DNA of 64,000 nt from Butyrivibrio sp. AE3009 (GCF_000420845.1 NZ_ATVS01000016.1:22235-86234), one strand, 5' to 3'. Counted from the first letter of the stretch, positions 52,801-63,559 are shown. Made by a program: numbers and translations. Notes: generated from the letters alone by a model not told the origin.

Positions 52801-55042
52801 TCCTTCTCCTTAATCCCGTGTATCTTTTGAGCTGCTGCTCGTTCTGGGTCATCTCTGTAAGTGTCTGGCTGCTGCCCAGGATACATACCGTATTTCTGGC
52901 TCTCGTTATGCCCGTGTACAGAAGGTTTCTGTTAAGAAGCATTCTGGGGCCTCCGAGAATCGGCATAACCACCGCGGGATATTCACTTCCCTGGGATTTG
53001 TGAATGGTGATGGCATAGGACAGTTCGATCTCATCCAGCTCAAAGAACTGATACCTCACAAGCCTGTGCTCATCGTATTCCACGGTAAGATCCTCGGAGT
53101 AATCGTTGATCTCACGGATTATTCCCATATCTCCGTTAAAGATGCCCATTCCCGAATCAACTTCCGTGTTTAGCTTGCCCATTACTTTCCACTGGGCCTG
53201 ATAATTATTCTTGATCTGCATGACCTTGTCCCCTTCGCGGAAGGTGACATCGCCGCTTACATGTTCTTTTTTGCTCTTGTCCGGCGGATTGAGATATTCC
53301 TGCAATATTGAATTGAGCTGCATCGCACCAAGGGGTCCTTTTCTCATTGGGGTCAGTACCTGGATGTCATAGGGCGATGCATTGACATAGCCCGGAAGCT
53401 TGTCCCTTACAAGCTGGATCATATGCTTGTAGATAACCTGCGGATCGTTTCTCTCAAGGAAAAAGAAATCCTTGCTCTTATTATCCAGCACCGGTTGCTG
53501 CCCGTTGTGGATTCTGTGGGCATTCATGACGATGTCGCTCTCCTCGGCCTGGCGGAAGATCTTCTGAAGTATGATGGTAGGGAATTTGCCGCTGCTGATA
53601 AGATCAGACAGTACCTGCCCCGGCCCTACGCTGGGAAGCTGCGAGCTGTCTCCCACCAGTATCAGATGAGTTCCCGGAACCAGTGCCTTGAGAAGTGCGT
53701 AAAAAAGATGTATGTCCACCATTGACATCTCATCAATGATTATGGCATCTGCTTCCAGGGGGTTGTCCCTGTTTCTCTCAAAATGAACTCCTCTGCCTTC
53801 CTTGTCATCAACTGCCTGACCGGAGACTTCAAGGAGTCTGTGGATAGTTCTTGCTTCGTAGCCCGTGGCTTCAGTCATTCTCTTGGCCGCACGGCCGGTG
53901 GGGGCTGCCAGCATGATATCCAGGCCTTCGCTGGCATAATAGCTGATTATCGTGTTGATGGTAGTGGTCTTACCCGTTCCGGGACCGCCTGTTATAATGA
54001 CGATTCCGTTGGATATACTCTTGACCACCGCCTCGCGCTGGAGGTCGTCCAGTTCGATGCCTCTTCTTTTCTCTATATCAAGAATCCTCTTCTTATAGGA
54101 TTCTCCTTCACTCTCGGATACGTTCTCCGCCAGATTAAGGTCATGAAGCATAACGGCGCAGCCCTGTTCCTCGTAGAAATAGCTTGAGGCATATACTTCG
54201 CCTTCACCTCTCACAATGACTTTTTTGTCCATCATAAGATTATCCAGCTGGGTTCTTACAGCCATATCATCTATGGCAGTGTCATCCCCGGAGGATAGAA
54301 GATCCGTTGTTCTGCTGACAAGCTCATCAATGGGAAGATAGGTATTGCCGTCCAAAGCTCCCTGAAGAAGGGCGTACATAATACCCGATTTGATACGGTA
54401 CTCAGAGTCCACCCGGATGCCTACTTTGGAAGCTATCTCATCTGCGGTCTTGAAGCCGATGCCGTCGATATCGTCGGCAAGCTGATAGGGATTCTCCATA
54501 AGGACAGAATAGATCCTGGCTCCGTAGTTGTTGTAGATCTTGACAGCCATGGTGTTGGTGATGCCATATTTCTGAAGAAATATCATGGCGTCTCGCATCT
54601 CTTTCTTCTCTGCCATCTGAATTCCGATGTCCAGTGCCTTCCTGTCGCTGATTCCCTTGATCTCTGCAAGGCGCTCAGGCTCCTCCTCGATGATCCTGAA
54701 GGTATCCTCTCCGAATTTCTTGACGATCTTGGCTGCCAGAGCTTCTCCGATGCCCTTGATGGCGCCGGAGCCAAGGTATCTCTGCATGGAGACCGCATCA
54801 TCCGGAACCACGATCTTATAGCTTGTGACCTTGAGCTGCACGCCGTAGACCTTGTGGTTCACCATGACTCCTTCGACTTCCAGTGAATCTCCCACATCCA
54901 CGTCACGGAAATTTCCCACACAGGTAAGGTCATCCTCATCGGTTATAAGATTTAGAACTCCATAGCCGGTATCCGCTGACTTGTATATAAAATGTTCAAC
55001 AAAACCTTTTACAATCTCTTTTTCATTTTCCATGGTGACCAT
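52772..55042 (-). CDS. recD2: ATP-dependent helicase RecD2
   Basis: A 756-residue 5'-3' DNA helicase of the RecD2/TraA type. An N-terminal OB-like domain and HhH (YLGSGAIKGIGEALAAKIV, near 89-107) are followed by Walker A GGPGTGKTTTINTI near 354, Walker B IIIDEMSMVDIH near 428, and the UvrD-like C-terminal motif YAITIHKSQGSEYPAVV near 684. The protein acts in DNA repair and replication fork maintenance. ATG 55042 overlaps a TATAAT; in-frame ATG 55033 is the alternative and probably better start if that box is the promoter. No ribosome binding site is visible for either. Confidence 0.95.
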   Translation of the reverse strand: MVTMENEKEIVKGFVEHFIYKSADTGYGVLNLITDEDDLTCVGNFRDVDVGDSLEVEGVMVNHKVYGVQLKVTSYKIVVPDDAVSMQRYLGSGAIKGIGEALAAKIVKKFGEDTFRIIEEEPERLAEIKGISDRKALDIGIQMAEKKEMRDAMIFLQKYGITNTMAVKIYNNYGARIYSVLMENPYQLADDIDGIGFKTADEIASKVGIRVDSEYRIKSGIMYALLQGALDGNTYLPIDELVSRTTDLLSSGDDTAIDDMAVRTQLDNLMMDKKVIVRGEGEVYASSYFYEEQGCAVMLHDLNLAENVSESEGESYKKRILDIEKRRGIELDDLQREAVVKSISNGIVIITGGPGTGKTTTINTIISYYASEGLDIMLAAPTGRAAKRMTEATGYEARTIHRLLEVSGQAVDDKEGRGVHFERNRDNPLEADAIIIDEMSMVDIHLFYALLKALVPGTHLILVGDSSQLPSVGPGQVLSDLISSGKFPTIILQKIFRQAEESDIVMNAHRIHNGQQPVLDNKSKDFFFLERNDPQVIYKHMIQLVRDKLPGYVNASPYDIQVLTPMRKGPLGAMQLNSILQEYLNPPDKSKKEHVSGDVTFREGDKVMQIKNNYQAQWKVMGKLNTEVDSGMGIFNGDMGIIREINDYSEDLTVEYDEHRLVRYQFFELDEIELSYAITIHKSQGSEYPAVVMPILGGPRMLLNRNLLYTGITRARNTVCILGSSQTLTEMTQNEQQLKRYTGLRRRIEEVFVDAV

Positions 55043-55046
55043 TATA
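55041..55046 (-). promoter_or_regulatory. Extended -10 box of recD2
   Basis: TGCTATAAT on the minus strand is a perfect extended -10. It overlaps the first possible start codon and the T-tract of the flagellar terminator. Transcription would begin at about 55034-55033, next to ATG 55033. Confidence 0.5.
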
Positions 55047-55056
55047 GCATAAAAAG

Positions 55057-55096
55057 AGCCGCCTGTTTCTTAAGATTTCTTAAGAAATAAGCGGCT
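55057..55096 (-). terminator. Rho-independent terminator after the flagellar rod genes
   Basis: Arms AGCCGC (55057-55062) and GCGGCT (55091-55096) enclose a second 8-bp stem (TTTCTTAA with TTAAGAAA). On the minus strand the hairpin is followed by CTTTTTAT. Confidence 0.75.
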
Positions 55097-55102
55097 TTAC
55101 GG

Positions 55103-55486
55103 TCACTCTTCATCCGGAATATCGTATGTTCTCTTCAGATTCTCGTATAGCATTGCTGCAAACCCGTTGCTCTGCATGTCTGCGGAGGTTGCACATATGT
55201 CCTGAAGGGTCTGATCTTTGAAGTAGTCAACCAGTGTGGAGGTTGATTTGTCTGCTCCGGTATCGGGCTTCATGGCATCTACCGATTTCTGCATTTCCTT
55301 GAACATCTGCTCAAGGAAATATGCCTCGAAGCTCTTGCAGGCTTCCCACAGTTCCGAGTCCGTGGACTTGGAGGAAGTGCTTGCTATTTTATTCTGAATA
55401 GCCTGGGTGCTGGCGTTCTTACTCTCCTGCATTGCATATTCGGTAAGAGCCTGGGCGCCAAGACCGCTAATATCAAGTCCCGCCAT
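55103..55486 (-). CDS. Rod-binding protein, FlgJ N-terminal-domain-like
   Basis: A 127-residue flagellar protein. ELWEACKSFEAYFLEQMFKEMQ and DYFKDQTLQDICAT match the FlgJ_1 (rod-binding) domain; there is no muramidase domain. In species with this short form, the wall-cutting activity is on another protein. It is likely the capping protein for the rod. It follows the two rod/hook genes, and a terminator comes next. Start ATG 55486 has AAAAGGGGAG upstream. Confidence 0.85.
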   Translation of the reverse strand: MAGLDISGLGAQALTEYAMQESKNASTQAIQNKIASTSSKSTDSELWEACKSFEAYFLEQMFKEMQKSVDAMKPDTGADKSTSTLVDYFKDQTLQDICATSADMQSNGFAAMLYENLKRTYDIPDEE

Positions 55487-55515
55487 AGTTATCTCCCCTT
55501 TTATTGTTTAAAAAA

Positions 55516-56343
55516 TTATCTCTTCAGCGAGTTGGCTGTCTGCATCATCTCATCCGTAGTCTGGATCGCTGTTGAATTCATTTCATAGGCTCTCTGGGCA
55601 ACGATCAGATTGACCATCTCTGTTGCTACATTTACGTTGGAGCCTTCAAGATAGCCCTGGACTATCTCACTCTTTTTAATATCACCATCTGCCTCTTCTT
55701 CCAGGATAGCTTCTCCGCTGGCTGCTGTCTCTTTCCATGCGGCGCTGCCGACACGTTCCAAACCTTCCCTGTTCCTGAACTGCCAGATGCCGATCTTCAT
55801 GCCAACTTCCTCGGGTACTCCCTGCTCGTTGGGATAATATATAGAGCCGTCGGCACCAATGGTTATTCTACTGGCTATTGCTCCTGCCATTTCAATCTGT
55901 TCGCCGTCAGTACTGAGAACAAGGTTACCTTCTGCAGTGGTAAGAACCAGTGTATCTCCTCCTGTCTCCTGAAGAGCCCAGGTGAAATTACCGTTTCTGG
56001 TATAGAGCTGAGTCTCGCCGTCTGCGTCAAGATAGCTAAAGAAGCCGTCGCCGCTAAGAGCCACAGCTGCCGGATTATCACTTGTCTGGAAGGATCCTTG
56101 AGAAAAATACTGATTGATTGAGGATGTTCGGACGCCAAGTCCTACCTGAGAATTGGTTGGCTTGGGAGTTCCGTTTGCTGTGGACGTTACCGTCTGAAGC
56201 TCCTGGTACAAAAGAGACTTAAACTGCGCCCCCTGTGCCTTGTAGCCCGTGGTGTTAACGTTAGCCAGATTGTTGGCGATAGTGTCAACGTTTGTCTGCT
56301 GGGCGTTCATTCCTGTTGCTGCTGACCATAAGCTTCGTACCAT
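55516..56343 (-). CDS. flgG: Flagellar hook-basal body protein FlgG (FlhP-like)
   Basis: A 275-residue distal-rod protein. The N-terminal Flg_bb_rod motif (LWSAATGMNAQQTNVDTIANN) and DGFF in the D1 domain, and the C-terminal Flg_bbr (LEGSNVNVATEMVNLIVAQRAYE), are both intact. Two FlgF/FlgG-type genes right after mreB/mbl match Bacillus mbl-flhO-flhP. Start ATG 56343 has AGGGAGG upstream. Confidence 0.9.
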   Translation of the reverse strand: MVRSLWSAATGMNAQQTNVDTIANNLANVNTTGYKAQGAQFKSLLYQELQTVTSTANGTPKPTNSQVGLGVRTSSINQYFSQGSFQTSDNPAAVALSGDGFFSYLDADGETQLYTRNGNFTWALQETGGDTLVLTTAEGNLVLSTDGEQIEMAGAIASRITIGADGSIYYPNEQGVPEEVGMKIGIWQFRNREGLERVGSAAWKETAASGEAILEEEADGDIKKSEIVQGYLEGSNVNVATEMVNLIVAQRAYEMNSTAIQTTDEMMQTANSLKR

Positions 56344-56411
56344 AGCAAGTACCTCCCTCTTACTTTTTTATCGGCAGATATTTGCAATTATTTTATTAAA
56401 AAAATATTAAA

Positions 56412-57239
56412 TCAAAGTTTACCAAGCTGATTAACCGCAATCTCAAGCGTTTCGTCTATGGTTGTGATCATTCTCTGGTTGGTATCGTAGTTTCTCTGAA
56501 CAGCGATCATATTGACCATTTCATCCACAACGGAAACGTTGGACTGCTCCAGGAAGCCTGCATAGATGGAGCCTGTTGCATCGATGGCCACGGCCTGATC
56601 GGTGGCTATATACATATTCTCTCCGTAGTGCTCAAGAGTGTCATAGGTGATTCTTCCATCGGGATAAGTGGTCTTTTCAAAATCAAATCTTCCGATGGTG
56701 GCCACAACCTCTCCATCCTGGATAAGTTCTCCTCTTGTATTTATATCAACATCTAAATCGGGATTGATCTGAATGTGCTGACCGTCCTGATCAAGGACAA
56801 AGTCGCCGTCCTGAGTTACGAGAACACCTTCCGAGGTGAGGGTGAAATCACCGTCTCTGGTGTACATGATCTGTGTGACATTTGGTGTATCTATCTCGAT
56901 GTTTTTGGCCTTGTTGGTGTACTCAATGCCAAAGAAGCCATAGCCTCCTATAGCCAGATCGAAGGTGTTGCCGGTTTCCCTCATGGGGCCTTCACTCCAG
57001 TCAACATAGCCTTCTCCGATCTTAACGCCGGGATTAATAACGCCCAGTCTACGAGCTGTAAACGGGGCGTCAGTGTAATCTTTTATTTTGAGCGCAAGCT
57101 GATCATTGAAAGACTGAGCTGTTGCGCCTTCCTTTTTGTATCCGTTGGTATTGGCATTGGCCAGATTGTTGGTGAGCACGTCCATTCTGTGCTGCTCGTT
57201 GATCATACCTGTGTAAGCAGTGTAAAGACCTTTTACCAT
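56412..57239 (-). CDS. Flagellar hook-basal body protein, FlgF/FlhO-like
   Basis: A 275-residue rod protein paralogous to the following FlgG. LYTAYTGMINEQHRMDVLTNN at the N-terminus and LEQSNVSVVDEMVNMIAVQRNYD at the C-terminus are the shared Flg_bb_rod and Flg_bbr ends. Position between mreB/mbl and flgG fits FlgF (FlhO), the proximal rod. Start ATG 57239 has GAGGG upstream. Confidence 0.87.
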   Translation of the reverse strand: MVKGLYTAYTGMINEQHRMDVLTNNLANANTNGYKKEGATAQSFNDQLALKIKDYTDAPFTARRLGVINPGVKIGEGYVDWSEGPMRETGNTFDLAIGGYGFFGIEYTNKAKNIEIDTPNVTQIMYTRDGDFTLTSEGVLVTQDGDFVLDQDGQHIQINPDLDVDINTRGELIQDGEVVATIGRFDFEKTTYPDGRITYDTLEHYGENMYIATDQAVAIDATGSIYAGFLEQSNVSVVDEMVNMIAVQRNYDTNQRMITTIDETLEIAVNQLGKL

Positions 57240-57296
57240 ATATGTGCCCTCATGCCATCCATGATCTTACAGCCATTCATTCCGTGAACGGGGGTA

Positions 57297-58289
57297 TTAA
57301 TCCTCGTGGTAGCCCGCAATGAACTCCACATAGCGTCCGGTTCCGATAGCAACCGCTGTCATGGGATCCTCTGCTGTCATGGTGTTGATACCGGTCTTGG
57401 AATAGATAAGATCCTCAAGTCCGCGAAGAAGTGCTCCGCCGCCTGTAAGGACAATTCCTCTCTCTGCAATATCTGAGGAAAGTTCCGGAGGTGTGCTCTC
57501 AAGTACGCTGTGAATAGCCTCGATGATCTGTGATGTGGGCTCCTTAAGTGCTTCCTCTGTCTCCTCTGAGGATACTCTTACTGTTTTGGGAAGTCCTGAA
57601 AGAAGGTTTCTTCCTCTTACATCAAGATAATCGTTCTCAGCTCTTGGATAAGCTGTTCCGATCTTGATCTTGATATCTTCTGCAGTACGAGGTCCGATGA
57701 GAAGGTTGTGCTTCTTTCTCATATATCTGACAATGGCCTCGTCGAAGTCATCGCCCGCAACCTTAACTGATGTGCTCTCTACGGTACTTCCGAGAGAGAT
57801 AACGGCGATATCGGATGTACCACCGCCTATATCTACGATCATGTTTCCGCAGGGCTTGGTGATATCGATACCTGCGCCGATAGCAGCAGCAATAGGCTCC
57901 TCGATGGTCTTAACTTCTCTTGCTCCGCAAAGTCTTGTTGCGTCTTCTACAGCCTTCTTCTCAACCTCTGTTGCACCACTGGGTACACATACAGCTATGA
58001 AGGGCTTACGATGGATCCTGCGTCCGATGGCCTTCTTGATAAAGTAGCGCATCATCTGCTCTGTGATCTTATAGTTGGAAATAACGCCCTGTCTCAAGGG
58101 TCTTACAGCTACAATGTTGCCGGGAGTACGACCAAGCATCAGTCTTGCGTCCTCTCCGATCGCCTTGATCTCCTCAGTGTCTCTGTCGTAAGCTACAACT
58201 GAAGGCTCCTTCAATACAACTCCCTTGCCTCTGATATAAACAAGTACGGAAGCTGTTCCTAAATCGATTCCTATATCTGCGTACTGCAT
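57297..58289 (-). CDS. mreB: Rod shape-determining actin homologue MreB/Mbl
   Basis: A 330-residue cytoskeletal ATPase that forms membrane-associated filaments and directs lateral wall synthesis. DIGIDLGTASVLVYIRGKG is the phosphate-1 motif, VDIGGGTSDIAVISLG the phosphate-2 motif, and GIVLTGGGALLRGLEDLI the adenosine motif. The FlgF/FlgG genes following it resemble the Bacillus mbl locus, so Mbl may be the closer ortholog. Confidence 0.94.
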   Translation of the reverse strand: MQYADIGIDLGTASVLVYIRGKGVVLKEPSVVAYDRDTEEIKAIGEDARLMLGRTPGNIVAVRPLRQGVISNYKITEQMMRYFIKKAIGRRIHRKPFIAVCVPSGATEVEKKAVEDATRLCGAREVKTIEEPIAAAIGAGIDITKPCGNMIVDIGGGTSDIAVISLGSTVESTSVKVAGDDFDEAIVRYMRKKHNLLIGPRTAEDIKIKIGTAYPRAENDYLDVRGRNLLSGLPKTVRVSSEETEEALKEPTSQIIEAIHSVLESTPPELSSDIAERGIVLTGGGALLRGLEDLIYSKTGINTMTAEDPMTAVAIGTGRYVEFIAGYHED

Positions 58290-58383
58290 ATTTCCTAAGT
58301 ACCCCTTTCAAAATCAAGCAAAAACGTCCTTTTTACGGCATAAGCGCATAGACGTGGATAATAAAGTTTACAATATCATTGCA

Positions 58384-58389
58384 ATTATA
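58384..58389 (-). promoter_or_regulatory. Possible -10 box of the mreB-flagellar rod operon
   Basis: TATAAT on the minus strand, about 95 bp upstream of mreB in an AT-rich gap. No convincing -35 was found. Confidence 0.35.
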
Positions 58390-58478
58390 AACCAAATTTC
58401 AAATTAAATAAAGGGGTATGCTAATCCTATATATATATCGGACCAAAAATCAAAAACATTAATGAAATTCCCTACCGA

Positions 58479-61373
58479 CTATTTCAACATCTTCTTGATA
58501 TATGCCCCTGTAAAGGACTTCTTACACTTCGCCACTTCCTCCGGTGTCCCCTGCACAACTACCGTTCCGCCCTTGGAGCCACCCTCGGGACCCATGTCTA
58601 TGATGTAGTCACCTGTCTTGATAACGTCAAGGTTGTGCTCAATGACAATTACTGTATTGCCCTGCTCCACCAGCTTGTGCATGATCTTGACAAGCTTCTG
58701 AACATCAGCAAAGTGAAGACCGGTAGTGGGCTCGTCCAGGATATACACTGTCTTGCCGGTGCCGACTTTACTAAGCTCGGTGGCAAGCTTGATTCTCTGA
58801 GCCTCACCTCCGGAAAGTTCGGTGCTGGGCTGACCAAGCTTGACATAGCCAAGTCCTACATCGTAGAGAGTCTGGATCTTGCGCTTGATGGTCTTGACGT
58901 TCTCAAAGAAGGTAAGAGCCTCCTCAACCGTCATATCAAGGACGTCGTAGATGCTCTTGCCCTTGTACTTGACCTCAAGAGTCTCGTGATTGTAACGCTT
59001 ACCTCCACAGACTTCGCAGGGTACGTAGACATCAGGTAAGAAGTGCATCTCTATCTTGATGATTCCGTCGCCGCCGCAGGCTTCACAGCGTCCGCCCTTG
59101 ACGTTGAAGGAAAACCTCCCCTTCTTGTAGCCTCTGGTCTTGGCATCGGGAGTTCCCGCAAACAGATCTCTTATCATATCAAAAACGCCGGTATATGTAG
59201 CGGGATTGGACCTTGGTGTTCTTCCGATAGGTGACTGATCAATGGCAATGACCTTATCAAGCTGCTCTATACCCTCAATGGTCTTGTGTTTGCCGGGAAT
59301 ACATCTTGCTCTGTTAAGATCCCTTGCAAGCCTCTTGTATACGATTTCATTGACGAGGGAACTCTTGCCGGAGCCTGAGACACCGGTAACTATAGTCATA
59401 ACGCCAATGGGAATCTCCACATTGATATTCTTAAGATTATTCTCCTGAGCCCCTACTACCTTAAGCCACCCCTTAGGCTGTCTTCTCTCTGAAGGAACCT
59501 CAATCTTAAGCTTGCCTGCAAGATACTGGCCGGTGATTGACTCCTTGACCTTCATGATCTCCTCAGCGGTTCCTGTGGCGACTATCTTGCCGCCATGAGA
59601 GCCGGCGCCCGGGCCTACGTCTACGATATAATCCGCAGCCCTCATGGTATCCTCGTCGTGCTCAACAACGATCAGCGTATTGCCAAGGTCTCGAAGGTTC
59701 TTAAGTGTATTAAGGAGCTTGTCGTTATCCCTCTGATGCAGACCGATACTGGGCTCATCCAGGATATAGCAGACTCCGCAGAGACCGGAACCTATCTGGG
59801 TTGCAAGCCTGATTCTCTGAGCCTCGCCGCCTGACAATGTACCGGTTGCTCTTGAAAGCGATAGATAATCCAGGCCTACGTCCACAAGGAATCCTACCCT
59901 TGCTCTTATCTCCTTAAGGACCTGAGAACCTATCATCTCCTGCTGTTTGGTGAGCTGCAAGCCCTCAAGATATGTCGAGAGCTCATCTATGGACATTGAT
60001 GTTATCTCATATATGTTTTTGTCATCTATAGTTACGGCCAGGGCTTCCTTCTTAAGTCTCTGTCCGCCGCAGAGCTGACAGGGTGTGATCCTCATGTACT
60101 GCTCATACTCTGCCTTGGCTGTCTCAGAGAAGGTCTCCTTGTATCTCTGCTCAACATTTTTGATAAGGCCGTCGAACTGAATGGGATAATCTCCCTCTCC
60201 TCTCTGGCCCTTGTAGTGCACCATTACGGTCCTGTCGGAGCCGTGAATAAGCATGTGCCTGATATCCTCGGGAAGATCCTGGAAAGGAGTATCAAGGCTA
60301 AACTTGTATTCCTTGGCCAGCGTCTTAAGCACAGCGTTGGAAAAGCTGCCGTCCTTGTTGGAGGACTGCCAGCCCATTACTACGATACATCCGTCGTTCA
60401 AGGAAAGAGACTGATCCGGAATCATCAGATCCGCATCAAACTCCATCTTATAACCAAGTCCGAAACAGTCAGGACAGGCACCGAAGGGATTGTTGAAGGA
60501 AAAGCTTCTGGGTTCAATCTCCGGAACACTGATGCCGCAATCGGGACAGGCGAAGTTCTGGCTGAAGCTAAGCTCCTCTCCATCCACAACATCCACAAGA
60601 AGGAGTCCGTCAGCAAGAGCCAGTGCATTCTCAACGGAATCCGTAAGTCTTCTTCTAAGGTTCTCGTTGTCCTCATGAACCACGATTCTGTCCACGATTA
60701 TCTCAATGCTGTGTTTGATGTTCTTATCAAGCTTGATCTCTTCCTCGGTGAGTTCATACTGGCTTCCGTCAATGCGGGCTCTCACATAGCCTGCCCTTTT
60801 GGCTCTGTCCAGGGTCTTGACATGCTCACCCTTTTTACCCCTTACTACAGGCGCAAGGATCTGGAGCTTGGTGCCCTCTCCAAGAGCTATGATCTGGTCG
60901 CACATCTCATCCACGGTCTGCCTTCTGATCTCTCTGCCGCAGTTAGGACAGTGGGGGATGCCAATTCTGGCATACAGAAGTCTGAAATGATCGTATATCT
61001 CAGTAACTGTGCCCACTGTGGATCTGGGGTTCTTGTTGGTGGATTTCTGGTCAATGGAAATAGTCGGGGATAGTCCCTCTATTCGCTCTACGTTGGGCTT
61101 GTCCATCTGGCCCAGGAACATCCTTGCATAGGAAGACAGTGATTCCATATATCTTCTCTGTCCCTCGGCAAAAATGGTATCGAAGGCAAGGGAGGACTTA
61201 CCGGAACCGGAAAGTCCCGTAAATACCGTCAGAGTCTCCCTTGGGATCTTGACGTTCACATTCTTAAGATTATGTTCATTGGCACCACGCACCCTGATAT
61301 AGTCATGGATATCAGAGGGAAGAATCCTCTTGGTGGTGGTGTTCTTCTTGGTCATACTGCTGTTTTCAGCCAT
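58479..61373 (-). CDS. uvrA: Excinuclease ABC subunit A
   Basis: A 964-residue nucleotide-excision-repair ATPase. Two ABC modules are intact: Walker [16 protein letters not shown] near 50 with [13 protein letters not shown] near 510, and [15 protein letters not shown] near 660 with [15 protein letters not shown] near 850. Zinc sites include [13 protein letters not shown] and [11 protein letters not shown]. UvrA dimers find DNA lesions and load UvrB. It lies 46 bp downstream of uvrB with only a ribosome binding site between (AGGAG), so it shares the uvrB transcript. Confidence 0.97.
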   Translation of the reverse strand: MAENSSMTKKNTTTKRILPSDIHDYIRVRGANEHNLKNVNVKIPRETLTVFTGLSGSGKSSLAFDTIFAEGQRRYMESLSSYARMFLGQMDKPNVERIEGLSPTISIDQKSTNKNPRSTVGTVTEIYDHFRLLYARIGIPHCPNCGREIRRQTVDEMCDQIIALGEGTKLQILAPVVRGKKGEHVKTLDRAKRAGYVRARIDGSQYELTEEEIKLDKNIKHSIEIIVDRIVVHEDNENLRRRLTDSVENALALADGLLLVDVVDGEELSFSQNFACPDCGISVPEIEPRSFSFNNPFGACPDCFGLGYKMEFDADLMIPDQSLSLNDGCIVVMGWQSSNKDGSFSNAVLKTLAKEYKFSLDTPFQDLPEDIRHMLIHGSDRTVMVHYKGQRGEGDYPIQFDGLIKNVEQRYKETFSETAKAEYEQYMRITPCQLCGGQRLKKEALAVTIDDKNIYEITSMSIDELSTYLEGLQLTKQQEMIGSQVLKEIRARVGFLVDVGLDYLSLSRATGTLSGGEAQRIRLATQIGSGLCGVCYILDEPSIGLHQRDNDKLLNTLKNLRDLGNTLIVVEHDEDTMRAADYIVDVGPGAGSHGGKIVATGTAEEIMKVKESITGQYLAGKLKIEVPSERRQPKGWLKVVGAQENNLKNINVEIPIGVMTIVTGVSGSGKSSLVNEIVYKRLARDLNRARCIPGKHKTIEGIEQLDKVIAIDQSPIGRTPRSNPATYTGVFDMIRDLFAGTPDAKTRGYKKGRFSFNVKGGRCEACGGDGIIKIEMHFLPDVYVPCEVCGGKRYNHETLEVKYKGKSIYDVLDMTVEEALTFFENVKTIKRKIQTLYDVGLGYVKLGQPSTELSGGEAQRIKLATELSKVGTGKTVYILDEPTTGLHFADVQKLVKIMHKLVEQGNTVIVIEHNLDVIKTGDYIIDMGPEGGSKGGTVVVQGTPEEVAKCKKSFTGAYIKKMLK

Positions 61374-61419
61374 ATAATAATTCTCCTGTCGGGCAAAAAA
61401 ACATTCAGGCTTGGCGCCC

Positions 61420-63411
61420 TTACTGCCCGTTTGTCATCTCGTTGTAAACCTTCTTAAGTTCTATCATCTTGTCACGAAGCTCTGCCGCGGTCTCGAAATC
61501 CAGCTCCGTTGCGGCCTTCTTCATCTTCTTCTGAACCTGTCCGATGAGTTTCTCCAGTTCCTCTGCATTCATGGATTCCGGATCCTTCTCGAACTTCACC
61601 TCTTCCTTGGCAACAGCCTTGGTTACGGCGATGAGGTCTCTAACCGCCTTCTTGATGGTCTGAGGTGTAATGCCGTGTTCCTCGTTGTATTTCTGCTGGA
61701 TCTTACGACGTCTTGCGGTCTCGTCAATGGCCCTCTTCATGGAATCGGTCATATTATCGGCATACATGATAACACGGCCCTCTGAGTTACGGGCAGCACG
61801 ACCGATGGTCTGAATAAGAGAGGTCTCTGAACGAAGGAATCCCTCCTTGTCCGCATCCAGAATGGCAACCAGCGAAATCTCCGGAATATCCAATCCTTCT
61901 CTAAGGAGGTTGATTCCCACAAGGACATCGAATACGTCAAGACGCATATCTCTGATGATCTCTGACCTCTCCAGGGTATCAATGTCGGAATGCAGGTATT
62001 TAACCCTGATACCGGACTCTGCCAGGTATTCGGTAAGATCCTCTGCCATGCGCTTGGTAAGGGTGGTAATAAGGACCTTGCTCTTCTTGTCAACTTCTGT
62101 TCTGATCTCGCCCAGCAGATCGTCTATCTGACCCTCAACGGGCCTGACATCCACCTCGGGGTCAAGAAGTCCCGTGGGTCTTATAACCTGCTCAGTGCGA
62201 AGAAGCTCATGCTCCTCCTCATATTTGCCCGGTGTGGCGGAGCAAAACAGCATCTGATCGATATGCTGCTCGAACTCTTCGAAATTAAGAGGTCTGTTGT
62301 CCAGCGCAGAAGGGAGTCTGAAACCATAGTCCACCAGTGTCAGCTTCCTGCTCCTGTCGCCGTGGTACATGGCGCCTATCTGCGGGATGGTCATATGGGA
62401 CTCATCAACGATTATAAGAAAGTCTCTGTCAAAGAAGTCAAGGAGCGTCAGCGGCGGCTCCCCCGGAGGCATGAAATTAAGATGCCTTGAATAGTTCTCG
62501 ATTCCGGAGCAAAAGCCGGTCTCCCTCATCATCTCCACATCGAAGTTGGTCCTCTCCGAGATTCTCTGGGCCTCGATGAGCCTGTCCTCTCCCTTGAAGA
62601 ACTTAATCTGTTCCTCCAGCTCCTTCTCTATGTTATCGCAGGCGGCATTGATCTTCTCCTGAGGAACAACATAATGAGAGGCGGGATATATCATGACGTG
62701 TGTAAGCTCGTGCCTGACCTTGGCGGTGACGGGCTCAATCTCTGTTATCCTGTCTATCTCATCTCCGAAGAACTCAACTCTTATGAGATAGTCGTCTGCA
62801 TTGGCAGGGAATATCTCCACAGTATCACCGCGAACTCTGAAATTGCAGCGATCCAGCTCAAGGTCATTCCTCATATACTGGATAGCCACCAGATCTTTTA
62901 ACAGATCATCTCTGTCCTTCTGCATTCCCGGCCTTAAGGAAATTGACATCCCCTTGAACTCCTCAGGACTTCCCAGACCGTAAATGCAGGATACGCTGGC
63001 CACAACGATGACGTCGTTTCTCTCGGAAAGGGAGGCTGTGGCAGAGAGCCTGAGCTTATCGATCTCGTCATTGATGGAGGAATCCTTGGCAATATAAGTA
63101 TCAGTCTGGGGAACATAGGCCTCAGGCTGGTAATAATCGTAGTATGATACAAAATATTCAACGGCATTCTCCGGAAAAAACTCCTTCATCTCGCCATAGA
63201 GCTGAGCCGCCAGGGTCTTGTTATGGGATATGATCAGAGTGGGCTTGTTCAGCGCCGCAATGACATTGGCCATGGTAAAGGTCTTACCGGAGCCTGTGAC
63301 ACCCAGCAGGGTCTCGAACTGATTGCCGGCCTTGAAGCCCTCCACCAGTTCCTTTATAGCCTGGGGCTGATCGCCGGTAGGCTTAAATTCTGAGTTAAGC
63401 TTGAAATCCAT
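61420..63411 (-). CDS. uvrB: Excinuclease ABC subunit B
   Basis: A 663-residue DNA-damage-verifying helicase-like protein. Walker [15 protein letters not shown] near 38, the beta-hairpin [12 protein letters not shown] near 92, DEAD-like [10 protein letters not shown] near 340, and a C-terminal UVR motif ([16 protein letters not shown]) that binds UvrC are all present. Start ATG 63411 has GAGG upstream. A LexA box and a hairpin lie in the leader, so it is expected to be SOS-controlled. Confidence 0.97.
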   Translation of the reverse strand: MDFKLNSEFKPTGDQPQAIKELVEGFKAGNQFETLLGVTGSGKTFTMANVIAALNKPTLIISHNKTLAAQLYGEMKEFFPENAVEYFVSYYDYYQPEAYVPQTDTYIAKDSSINDEIDKLRLSATASLSERNDVIVVASVSCIYGLGSPEEFKGMSISLRPGMQKDRDDLLKDLVAIQYMRNDLELDRCNFRVRGDTVEIFPANADDYLIRVEFFGDEIDRITEIEPVTAKVRHELTHVMIYPASHYVVPQEKINAACDNIEKELEEQIKFFKGEDRLIEAQRISERTNFDVEMMRETGFCSGIENYSRHLNFMPPGEPPLTLLDFFDRDFLIIVDESHMTIPQIGAMYHGDRSRKLTLVDYGFRLPSALDNRPLNFEEFEQHIDQMLFCSATPGKYEEEHELLRTEQVIRPTGLLDPEVDVRPVEGQIDDLLGEIRTEVDKKSKVLITTLTKRMAEDLTEYLAESGIRVKYLHSDIDTLERSEIIRDMRLDVFDVLVGINLLREGLDIPEISLVAILDADKEGFLRSETSLIQTIGRAARNSEGRVIMYADNMTDSMKRAIDETARRRKIQQKYNEEHGITPQTIKKAVRDLIAVTKAVAKEEVKFEKDPESMNAEELEKLIGQVQKKMKKAATELDFETAAELRDKMIELKKVYNEMTNGQ

Positions 63412-63442
63412 GTTCCGCCCTCAAAAATCAATTAATCAAAAA

Positions 63443-63479
63443 AATGATACACTACAGATGCTGTTTGTAGTGTATCATT
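63443..63479 (-). terminator. Terminator-like hairpin in the uvrB leader
   Basis: A perfect 14-bp inverted repeat (63443-63456 and 63466-63479) around a 9-nt loop, followed on the minus strand by a run of seven T overlapping the stem base. It lies between the SOS promoter and uvrB, 32 bp before the start codon. It could end upstream transcripts or attenuate uvrB. Confidence 0.75.
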
Positions 63480-63499
63480 CTTAAACCATTATGTCTATC

Positions 63500-63527
63500 A
63501 TTTTAAGAACATTTGTTCAGATGTTAC
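63500..63527 (-). promoter_or_regulatory. Predicted uvrB promoter
   Basis: On the minus strand GTAACA (63522-63527) and TAAAAT (63500-63505) are 16 bases apart. The LexA box fills the spacer. A second -10-like CATAAT lies at 63488-63493. Confidence 0.5.
63507..63518. promoter_or_regulatory. LexA (SOS) box upstream of uvrB
   Basis: GAACATTTGTTC fits the Gram-positive LexA consensus GAAC-N4-GTTC exactly. It lies in the promoter spacer, so LexA binding would block transcription of uvrB-uvrA until DNA damage. Confidence 0.85.
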
Positions 63528-63559
63528 TTTCTATCCCATGAACCTCGCTCCATTACTGC

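Noticed and set aside
60216..61073. Long plus-strand frame (285 codons) inside uvrA
   Set aside because: Antisense to a highly conserved gene, and its composition reflects the complement of uvrA codons.
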